NCBI GenBank assembly: GCA_937885465.1
Contig: CAKZZM010000204.1
Span: 1-47,074 of the forward strand
DNA length: 47,074 nucleotides
Reading direction: 5' to 3'
Source of the DNA: an uncultured Bacteroidales bacterium
GTDB lineage: Bacteria > Bacteroidota > Bacteroidia > Bacteroidales > Paludibacteraceae
Position 1 is the first letter of the stretch, and every line of letters begins with the position of its first letter. Under the pieces are notes generated by a model. The model did not search any database and had not been told where the DNA came from. It saw only the letters and a list, made by a program, of their open reading frames with translations. The translations under genes and the position numbers were made by a program. Below, piece by piece: positions 16,049 through 22,732 of the stretch.

Positions 16049-16873
16049 ATGAAAATCGGTGTTTTTGACAGCGGCTACGGAGGTTTGACTATCTTAGAAA
16101 AGATGCGACTTCGCCTTCCTCAGTACGACTATATCTATCTCGGCGACAACGCTCGCACGCCTTATGGTACCCGCTCTTTTGATATCATTCGTCAATATAC
16201 ATGGGAATGTGTCAACTATCTCTTTGACTCCGGCTGCGAGTTGGTTATTCTCGCTTGTAACACAGCCTCTGCTAAGGCACTACGCAGCATTCAGCAGAAC
16301 GAACTTATTCATCGTTGGGAGGAAGACGGCAGCAACCGCAAGCGAGTACTCGGTGTTATACGCCCTACGGTTGAGGCACTCCTAAACGATGACGCTCGGC
16401 ATATCGGCGTTCTCGCCACACCGGGAACAATAGCCTCAGAATCGTATGTCATCGAAATAAACAAACTGCTCCCGACTGCCCGAGTTACGCAGCAACCATG
16501 CCCGATGTGGGTTCCTATGATTGAGGCGGGCGAATACAAAACGGAAGGTGCAAGATGGTTCATAAAAAAATATGTTTCTGACCTGCTTGACCGAGACCCG
16601 CAAATAAGCAGTATCATACTCGGTTGCACCCACTACCCTATCATTTATCGGCAAATACGCAATATCGTTCCGGAAAATATCCGTCTTATCGAACAAGGGG
16701 AAATAGTAGCACTCTCGCTTTCTGATTATCTTCTTCGCCACAAAGGACTTGCCGACTGCCTGTCGCAAGGCGGCACCTGCCGCTATCTCACAACAGAACA
16801 ACCTGATAAGTTCAGCTCGTCGGCAACCGTTTTTCTTCGGCAACCCATTAACGCAGAGCATGCCCGAATCTGA
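16049..16873 (+). CDS. murI: glutamate racemase
   Basis: MurI makes D-glutamate for peptidoglycan. The 274 residues begin MKIGVFDSGYGGLTIL with the conserved phosphate-loop-like start; a longer frame back to 15950 is excluded by the promoter at 15949-15980 and by homology to this start. The two catalytic cysteines are in LACNTAS and LGCTHYP, and YLGDNARTPYG and GVIRPTVEAL are also typical. It is divergent from dnaN. Downstream lie 126 bases with a hairpin and 11-bp repeats before the vWA gene. Confidence 0.96.
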   Translation: MKIGVFDSGYGGLTILEKMRLRLPQYDYIYLGDNARTPYGTRSFDIIRQYTWECVNYLFDSGCELVILACNTASAKALRSIQQNELIHRWEEDGSNRKRVLGVIRPTVEALLNDDARHIGVLATPGTIASESYVIEINKLLPTARVTQQPCPMWVPMIEAGEYKTEGARWFIKKYVSDLLDRDPQISSIILGCTHYPIIYRQIRNIVPENIRLIEQGEIVALSLSDYLLRHKGLADCLSQGGTCRYLTTEQPDKFSSSATVFLRQPINAEHARI

Positions 16874-16931
16874 AAAATCTGTTTTGGCATACTTCTTGAC
16901 TTTTTCGTATTGTGGTTGCATTTTAATAGAG

Positions 16932-16962
16932 TTTAAACGGCATTTAAACGCCGTTTAAATGC
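16932..16962 (+). repeat. 11-bp TTTAAAYGC tandem array forming a 10-bp hairpin
   Basis: Three copies start at 16932 (TTTAAACGG), 16943 (TTTAAACGC) and 16954 (TTTAAATGC), spaced exactly 11 bases. TTTAAACGGC (16932-16941) also pairs perfectly with GCCGTTTAAA (16950-16959) around an 8-base loop. It lies between murI and the vWA gene. A longer array of the same unit is near 40.25 kb. Confidence 0.8.
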
Positions 16963-16999
16963 AACAGAAAGCAACGTTTAATCCCTATTTTTTTTCATT

Positions 17000-18874
17000 A
17001 TGACTTCTCTACTTTTATCTATTGCTCTGTTTCTCGTAACAGATAGCGCAGGCAGTATTATTTACGATGCCGACGTTTGCGTTCAATCTCAGGAAACGTC
17101 GATATTTCAAGAATATGCCAAAACAGGCTACGACGGCTTGTTCTCATATTCCTTTACAGACGAAGACTCGGTCCGTATTCGTCTCACCGCCGAATATTTC
17201 GATACTCTATATACTACTGTATCCCATAAACTCGGTATGCAGCGCATCTATATGAAGCACTCGACATTTCAGAACAAAGATGACGACAGGTTTATCCGCC
17301 CCTTCACCGGTGTGAAAGGTAGAGCAGCGACAATGCCGCTTACCGCTACTGACTTAAAGGGAAAGGAAACGATAGTTTACGAAGTCGCTACTTCCGCCAC
17401 TGACCTTGATATTGCTGTTCTTGAAGAAGATGTTGCAGCAGAAGCAATGTCTGTCAGCGGATACTCATCCGCTTCAAACAATCTGCCTTCTGCCGGCAAG
17501 CTCACCGCAGGAGAGGTTAACGACTTCGCTAAATGGAGATTATGGGATAAGATTCTGACAGGCTCGCACAAAGAATATGTCGGCACATGGAACCTCTGCC
17601 CCAAAGAAAGGTACAGAGTGCTCGTGTGCAATAAGGACCAATATCCGTTAGCAGATATCAAGGTACAACTCAGAAATAATGACGGCGAAGTGGTATTCAC
17701 CGCCAAAACAGACAACACGGGGCACGCAGAACTATGGGCAAACTTTGATAATAATCAGCAGCAGAACAGCAATATTAGTGACGTTATCTGCTTCGTAGGC
17801 GACAGCACTCTTTCATTACACTCTGCCCGTCCGTTCCCCGCTATCAATACCTTTGTAGCGGATGCCGCATGCTCTGCACCCGAAGCAGTAGATGTATTCT
17901 TCATCGCCGATGCCACTGGTTCAATGGGTGACGAATTACGCTACCTCCGCGCCGAAATGATTGATGTTATTAATCGTAGCGGCAAGGCTGCTCCCGATGC
18001 AGTAATCCGAACAGGGGCATTAGTGTATCGTGACCACGGAGATGAGTACATCAGTCGCATCTCGCCTCTGAGCAACGATATTCAAGTAACCCAAAAATTC
18101 CTTGAAGAGCAACGTGCAGGCGGTGGCGGAGACTATCCTGAAGCAGTACCGGAAGCCTTAATGGCTGCAATCAACAGTGCCGACTGGAGCGAAAACGCCC
18201 GCACCCGCATCGCTTTTCTTATACTTGACGCGCCATGCCATGAAGATAGTTTAAGCGTGAGGATGTTGCGCGAAGAGGTGTTACTCGCCGCAGAAAAGGG
18301 CATTCGTGTTGTGCCCGTCGTCTGCAGTGGACTACAAGAGAGCGGAGAATTGCTCATGAGATGCATCAGCCTACTAACGAACGGAACCAACTTCTTCCTT
18401 ACAGACGACAGCGGCATAGGTAACACACACCTCAAACCAACGACAGACAGCCTGAAAGTGGAACACCTGAACGATATGCTCGTTCGTACGATTATTGAAT
18501 TCTCAACTATGCCGGAGTGCAATGATGAATGGGCAGAGCAGGCAAAAGAAACAACGGATATCGATGGTTTTGTGCCTAACCCCTTCTCCATCGATGACCT
18601 TGACAGCACTATTTCCGTTCTGCCGCAATTGCAAGCAAAAGAAGTGCTGATAGTAAGACCTAACCCTTGCCGAGAAGCTTGCTATATTGACCTGCCGTTA
18701 GGCACAGATGCACTCTTCTTGTCAGATATCAGCGGCAAGAGTATCCGCTCATACGGAACAATAGTACCAACTTACGGCTTGCTGCTCGACACGAGTTTCC
18801 TCCCTACCGGAGTTTACTTCGTGAAAGCATTCTACGGCGGAAGATGGTACTCGCAGAAACTTATCGTAAATTAA
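17000..18874 (+). CDS. exported von Willebrand factor A-domain protein with T9SS sorting domain
   Basis: The 624-residue protein starts with a short hydrophobic signal (LLLSIALFLVTDSAG). Residues 20-90 look like a small extracellular beta domain, and about 205-260 a second carboxypeptidase-regulatory-like fold (LADIKVQLRNNDGEVVFTAKTDNTGHAELWA). The vWA domain starts at VDVFFIADATGSMGDELRYL, a MIDAS motif of the DxTxS type, and continues with GALVYRDHGDEY and GGGGDYPEAVPEAL. The last 75 or so residues (VRPNPCREACYIDLP, LFLSDISGKSI, FLPTGVYFVKAFYGGRWYSQKLIVN) form a type A T9SS C-terminal domain, which sends proteins to the outer surface. I infer a surface adhesin or binding protein. The stop lies in the first copy of a 29-base duplication. 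Confidence 0.88.
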   Translation: MTSLLLSIALFLVTDSAGSIIYDADVCVQSQETSIFQEYAKTGYDGLFSYSFTDEDSVRIRLTAEYFDTLYTTVSHKLGMQRIYMKHSTFQNKDDDRFIRPFTGVKGRAATMPLTATDLKGKETIVYEVATSATDLDIAVLEEDVAAEAMSVSGYSSASNNLPSAGKLTAGEVNDFAKWRLWDKILTGSHKEYVGTWNLCPKERYRVLVCNKDQYPLADIKVQLRNNDGEVVFTAKTDNTGHAELWANFDNNQQQNSNISDVICFVGDSTLSLHSARPFPAINTFVADAACSAPEAVDVFFIADATGSMGDELRYLRAEMIDVINRSGKAAPDAVIRTGALVYRDHGDEYISRISPLSNDIQVTQKFLEEQRAGGGGDYPEAVPEALMAAINSADWSENARTRIAFLILDAPCHEDSLSVRMLREEVLLAAEKGIRVVPVVCSGLQESGELLMRCISLLTNGTNFFLTDDSGIGNTHLKPTTDSLKVEHLNDMLVRTIIEFSTMPECNDEWAEQAKETTDIDGFVPNPFSIDDLDSTISVLPQLQAKEVLIVRPNPCREACYIDLPLGTDALFLSDISGKSIRSYGTIVPTYGLLLDTSFLPTGVYFVKAFYGGRWYSQKLIVN

Positions 18875-18914
18875 GTTCGGCAAAGTAACTTATCGTAAAT
18901 TAAGTTCGGCAAAA
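18858..18914 (+). repeat. 29-bp tandem duplication at convergent gene ends
   Basis: Two copies of a unit starting AACTTATCGTAAATTAAGTT begin at 18858 and 18887. The plus-strand vWA gene stops in copy 1 and the minus-strand NUDIX gene stops in copy 2. Confidence 0.85.
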
Positions 18915-19450
18915 TATCTCCACAACGGAGCGGCGTGTAGGGCTTGAATAATATATCCTTTTTGGAGTATTTCCCACACCTGCTCCTTTGTCATTAGATA
19001 TGTAGCGATATCCTCAGTCGCCTCCTGATGAATATCCGACTGTTTCTCAACGCCGATAGCAAGAAAAGTATGCTGATAATTAGAGTGATTGGTCGGGTTT
19101 GGCGATAGTTTCATATATGCTGACCATTCTCCTCCTCCGAAACCTGTCTCTTCCAACAATTCTCGCTGCGCAGCCTCAAGAGGTGTTTCACCTTCATCTA
19201 TTACTCCTCCGCATAACTCATAATAGGTCTCGCCTATTGCATGCCTATACTGACTCTCCATAACGAAAAGACCATCCTTCGTTATCGCTATCACATTTAT
19301 CCAATCAGGAAAATCCATTATGTACCATGTCGGAATTTGCTGTCCGTTAGGCAGTTCCACTAATTCCTGACGAAGATTAAGCCACGGGAGATTTTGAGCA
19401 ATAACTTCGCTCTTCAACACTTTCCACGGGTGATTCTGAGGTTTATCCAT
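18890..19450 (-). CDS. NUDIX hydrolase
   Basis: The Nudix box GGVIDEGETPLEAAQRELLEETGF matches the consensus GX5EX7REUXEEXGU in the middle of this 186-residue protein. The flanking strands (WYIMDFPDWINVIAITKDGLFVMESQYRHAIGETYYELCG before it, YMKLSPNPTNHSNYQHTFLAIG after it) resemble the ADP-ribose pyrophosphatase group, but the substrate cannot be fixed. It likely acts in the cytoplasm to hydrolyse a nucleoside-diphosphate derivative. The last codons lie in the second copy of a 29-base duplication. Confidence 0.9.
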   Translation of the reverse strand: MDKPQNHPWKVLKSEVIAQNLPWLNLRQELVELPNGQQIPTWYIMDFPDWINVIAITKDGLFVMESQYRHAIGETYYELCGGVIDEGETPLEAAQRELLEETGFGGGEWSAYMKLSPNPTNHSNYQHTFLAIGVEKQSDIHQEATEDIATYLMTKEQVWEILQKGYIIQALHAAPLWRYFAELNLR

Positions 19451-19482
19451 CTCTTCTTTTTTGAACTGATTATTATCGTCTT

Positions 19483-19562
19483 TATTATTGCTTCTATTTC
19501 AGCGCAACATTTTTTTCGCCTGTATTATTGCTTCTATTTCAGTGCAACATTTTTTTCGCCTG
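19483..19562 (+). repeat. 40-bp tandem duplication upstream of the NUDIX gene
   Basis: A 40-base unit (starting TATTATTGCTTCTATTTCAG) occurs at 19483-19522 and 19523-19562 with one mismatch. It fills the space between the TIGR02757 gene and the NUDIX gene, both on the minus strand, so it may affect the NUDIX leader or promoter. Confidence 0.85.
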
Positions 19563-20315
19563 CTACTTATTGTTCACTCCGTAGCCAAAGAGGGCGAAGT
19601 CTCCTTTGAGCGGGTCGTCGGGAAAAACTTGCGCAAGCGTTGCCGTCAGTTTCACGGCTGCTGACATTGATGCTGTCTTACTACTAATCAGCCCTAACCT
19701 CAATGACTGCTGCAACACATGCGTGTCCATCGGCATTATAAGCGTCCTCTTATCAATAAAATCTGCCCATAAGCCCAAATCAACGGGCGAGTTTTCTCTC
19801 ACCATCCACCTAAGATACATACACACTCTTTTGCAGCACGATTGAGTATCCTTGGGTATCACGCCGCCACTACCTTCTTTCGCAAAAAACGAAGTCAATG
19901 CTTCCACAGCCTCATACCCCGTTGCAACTCTCGCTCTCAGGAATTCGCCTACAGAACCGTACCGAACCAATAGAGACCTGCATGACTCTAAAAAACTAAA
20001 GAACTGCGCATTGGAATAAAGTCTATAAAAACTGACTTCATTGCTTGCGGAAAAATATCTGTTATACTCGCCTGAAATAATATACCCGTACATATCACCC
20101 CCTGCAATATCCAAGAGATACTGTATCTTCGGCATAAACTGCTTACGATTGCCGTAACTCAAAGCCGAGGCGATAAAGGCTGTTACTTCCTTATTCTCTT
20201 TTCCCTGAACTTGGTGCATAAAATACGAAGGATCCCCAACAAGGAAATCCTCCGTTTCATATTGCTCTGCATATCGGCGAAGCAAATCTATATTATTTTG
20301 CCCAATATTTATCAA
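19563..20315 (-). CDS. TIGR02757 (DUF2400) family protein
   Basis: The 250 residues show the family pattern: DPSYFMHQVQGKENKEVTAFIASALSYGNRKQF, LLDIAGGDMYGYI, CKRVCMYLRWMVRENSPVDLGLWADF and LIMPMDTHVLQQSLRLGLISSK. The function is unknown; the second half resembles helix-hairpin-helix DNA glycosylase folds in layout, an impression rather than a result. The start codon is TTG 20315 (no ATG nearby in frame), giving a 23-base overlap with the end of the ATPase B gene, so the two are co-transcribed. The exact start is uncertain. Confidence 0.82.
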   Translation of the reverse strand: MINIGQNNIDLLRRYAEQYETEDFLVGDPSYFMHQVQGKENKEVTAFIASALSYGNRKQFMPKIQYLLDIAGGDMYGYIISGEYNRYFSASNEVSFYRLYSNAQFFSFLESCRSLLVRYGSVGEFLRARVATGYEAVEALTSFFAKEGSGGVIPKDTQSCCKRVCMYLRWMVRENSPVDLGLWADFIDKRTLIMPMDTHVLQQSLRLGLISSKTASMSAAVKLTATLAQVFPDDPLKGDFALFGYGVNNK

Positions 20316-21618
20316 CGAGAGCCTGCTTAATATTTACCTCTTCCGGACGGAAATGCTTTGCAAATAACTGCCATGCGATGTCGAGCATTTCTGTTGTGTT
20401 GATATTCACATCAATAGCAAGAATCTTATCTGAATAGTCCTTTGCGAACGCAAGGCAACGATTGTCGTAGTCAGTAAGGTCAAAACCATTCTCCAACTTC
20501 GTCTTAGCATTGGCAGCATCGGCATACAAGCGAACGGCGGCATTCATCACCTGCGGATGGTCTTCGCGAGTCTTCTTACCCGCAACAAGTTGCTTCAGAC
20601 GAGAGAGCGAACGGAACGGGTCAACAATAACCTTACCTATATCAGAGTCGCGACGCAGATAAAGTTGTCCTTCCGTGATATAACCTGTGTTATCAGGAAT
20701 AGCGTGAGTGATATCACCACCTGACAGCGTGGTAATTGCAATGATCGTTATAGAACCGCCACCTGCCTCAGGAGGGAACTGCACTGCTTTCTCATAAATC
20801 TTCGCGAGGTCTGAATAAAGCGAACCGGGCATAGAGTCTTTCGACGGAATCTGATCCATACGGTTCGACACTATTGCCAATGCATCGGCATATAGAGTCA
20901 TATCGGTCAGCAACACAAGCACTTTCTGGTGCTTCTGCACTGCAAAATACTCAGCAGCAGCAAGTGCCATATCAGGTATCAACAGACGCTCTACGGCAGG
21001 GTTCTCCGTGGTATTGACGAATGACACTATTCGATCAAGCACACCGGCGTTTGAAAAGACATTTTTAAAATAAAGATAATCATCATTCGTCAGACCCATA
21101 CCGCCGAGAATAATCTTATCTGCCTCTGCACGAAGAGCCACATTTGCCATCACTTGGTTATATGGTTGATCCGGGTCAGCGAAGAAAGGTATCTTTTGTC
21201 CTGAAACGAGAGTGTTGTTAAGGTCAATGCCCGCAATACCCGTAGCAATCAGCTCTGACGGCTGTTTACGCCTTACGGGATTAACCGACGGACCGCCAAT
21301 CTCTATTTCCTCGCCCTCAACTTGCGGACCTCCGTCAATAGGATCACCGTATGCGTTGAAGAACCGGCCTGCTAATTGGTCACTCACGCGAAGAGACGGT
21401 GCCTTACCTAAAAAGACTACCTCCGCATTTGTAGGGATACCCTCTGTACCCTCAAACACCTGCAAGGTAACCTCGTCACCCATAATCTTAACTACCTGAG
21501 CCAACTTACCGTTAACAGTAGCTAACTCATCGTTTCCTACGCCTGTTGCACGCAAAGAACAGGTAGCCTTGGTTATGGCGGTTATTTGCGTGTAAATTTT
21601 CTGAAATGCCTTTGACAT
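20293..21618 (-). CDS. ntpB: V-type ATP synthase subunit B, encoded alone
   Basis: Residues such as TGVGNDELATVNGKLAQVVKIMGDEVTLQVFEG, GRFFNAYGDPIDGGP, NPVRRKQPSELIATGIAGIDLNNTLVSGQKIPFF, LLTDMTLYADALAIVSNRMDQIPSKDSMPGSLYSDLAKIYEKA and the C-terminal DKYWAK identify the non-catalytic B subunit of a V/A-type rotary ATPase. It lacks a P-loop, as B subunits do. I chose ATG 21618 (MSKAFQKIY) because the promoter box at 21674-21681 leaves almost no leader for the in-frame start at 21663. In related genomes B sits between A and D in an ATPase operon; here its neighbours are YitT and TIGR02757, and no other subunit is in the window. Confidence 0.95.
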   Translation of the reverse strand: MSKAFQKIYTQITAITKATCSLRATGVGNDELATVNGKLAQVVKIMGDEVTLQVFEGTEGIPTNAEVVFLGKAPSLRVSDQLAGRFFNAYGDPIDGGPQVEGEEIEIGGPSVNPVRRKQPSELIATGIAGIDLNNTLVSGQKIPFFADPDQPYNQVMANVALRAEADKIILGGMGLTNDDYLYFKNVFSNAGVLDRIVSFVNTTENPAVERLLIPDMALAAAEYFAVQKHQKVLVLLTDMTLYADALAIVSNRMDQIPSKDSMPGSLYSDLAKIYEKAVQFPPEAGGGSITIIAITTLSGGDITHAIPDNTGYITEGQLYLRRDSDIGKVIVDPFRSLSRLKQLVAGKKTREDHPQVMNAAVRLYADAANAKTKLENGFDLTDYDNRCLAFAKDYSDKILAIDVNINTTEMLDIAWQLFAKHFRPEEVNIKQALVDKYWAK

Positions 21619-21673
21619 AGTATCGTATTTTTTAATTCTTACTGCAATAAATAGTGTTGCCACTACTAATTCA

Positions 21674-21681
21674 CAAAGTTA
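21674..21681 (-). promoter_or_regulatory. -7 element of the V-ATPase B promoter
   Basis: The minus strand carries TAACTTTG (21681-21674). No TTTG lies at the matching -33 position. It indicates that B is transcribed separately from the YitT gene upstream. Confidence 0.5.
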
Positions 21682-21722
21682 CAACATTTTTTTGAAAAAA
21701 AGAATATTTTTGTATTTTTTTT

Positions 21723-22697
21723 TCATTTTTTCTCTTTCATACGCTCTTCTTGTTCATCGTATTCGAGTTCTATCTGCCTTGCCCTCTCCTGCTCTTGTTT
21801 ATTTAGCACCGTATCAAAGCCCTTACCGAATACCCCTTGCGCATTAGTCTGACTTACAAAGGCATTGGGGTCTATTGCCTTGATAATATTGAATATCTGA
21901 CGACTCTCATGCTTTCTTGCAAGTACCGTAACAACCTTTATCGGCTTCTTCATATACCAGCCCATGCCATACAGCATCGTAACACCCCTGTGAGCCTGAG
22001 TATTAATAGCATCGGCTATCTCTTCGGAATTATGCAGGGAGAATATCATAAATTGCACCGACTGCCTTGCATTATTCATAACCGAATCAACCGCTATCAT
22101 ACACATAAAGGTGAAGCATAGGCCCATAAAGATGGGTTCTATGGAGTGAATATTAGGCAGGAACCACGCGGAACTGATTATCACTAAATCGCATACAAAC
22201 AATGATCTGCCTATTGATACGCGCCTGTATTTATTCACAATCATCGCAATGATATCCGTTCCGCCCGAACTGCCGTTATTAAGATAGACAAGCCCGAGTG
22301 CCGCTCCGCAAAACAAACCGGCTACGACGCACGACATAAACGGATCATGCAGAATAGGTTCATCTGCAATCGGAATAACCTTCAGCCATAGTGTCAAAAA
22401 GAGTACACCCCATATCGTTCTTACGCAGAATTGCCAACCAATCAGCGCAACGGCAATAGCAAGAAGAATAGCATTGACGATAAGGTTGGTCATCCAAATC
22501 GGCACAACTCTATCCGTTGCGAAATATACTATCTCGCTTACACCCGTCAAGCCGCCGCCTACGATATTATGCGGCACAAGTAGTTGATTAACGGAGAGTG
22601 CGTATGGAAGTAAGCATACTGCAATGGCAATACACTCAATTATATCCTGCACAACACGCCGCCTTCCGATATTGTTGATCTTCTCTAAATAATTCAT
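21723..22697 (-). CDS. YitT family membrane protein with C-terminal DUF2179 domain
   Basis: The 324 residues contain five or six membrane segments (for example VQDIIECIAIAVCLLPYAL, IVNAILLAIAVALIGW, CVVAGLFCGAALGLVYL, FMGLCFTFMCMIAVDSV) with the family signature GGGLTGVSEI and NNGSSGGTDIIAMIVNK. The last 110 residues form the soluble DUF2179 domain (YMKKPIKVVTVLARKHESRQIFNIIKAIDPNAFVSQTNAQGVFGKGF). Inner-membrane location is clear; the transported substrate is unknown. It lies 35 bases after gcvP on the same strand. Confidence 0.92.
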   Translation of the reverse strand: MNYLEKINNIGRRRVVQDIIECIAIAVCLLPYALSVNQLLVPHNIVGGGLTGVSEIVYFATDRVVPIWMTNLIVNAILLAIAVALIGWQFCVRTIWGVLFLTLWLKVIPIADEPILHDPFMSCVVAGLFCGAALGLVYLNNGSSGGTDIIAMIVNKYRRVSIGRSLFVCDLVIISSAWFLPNIHSIEPIFMGLCFTFMCMIAVDSVMNNARQSVQFMIFSLHNSEEIADAINTQAHRGVTMLYGMGWYMKKPIKVVTVLARKHESRQIFNIIKAIDPNAFVSQTNAQGVFGKGFDTVLNKQEQERARQIELEYDEQEERMKEKK

Positions 22698-22732
22698 TTT
22701 CGCATACTTCCTTATGCAACAGCCCGCCGCTT

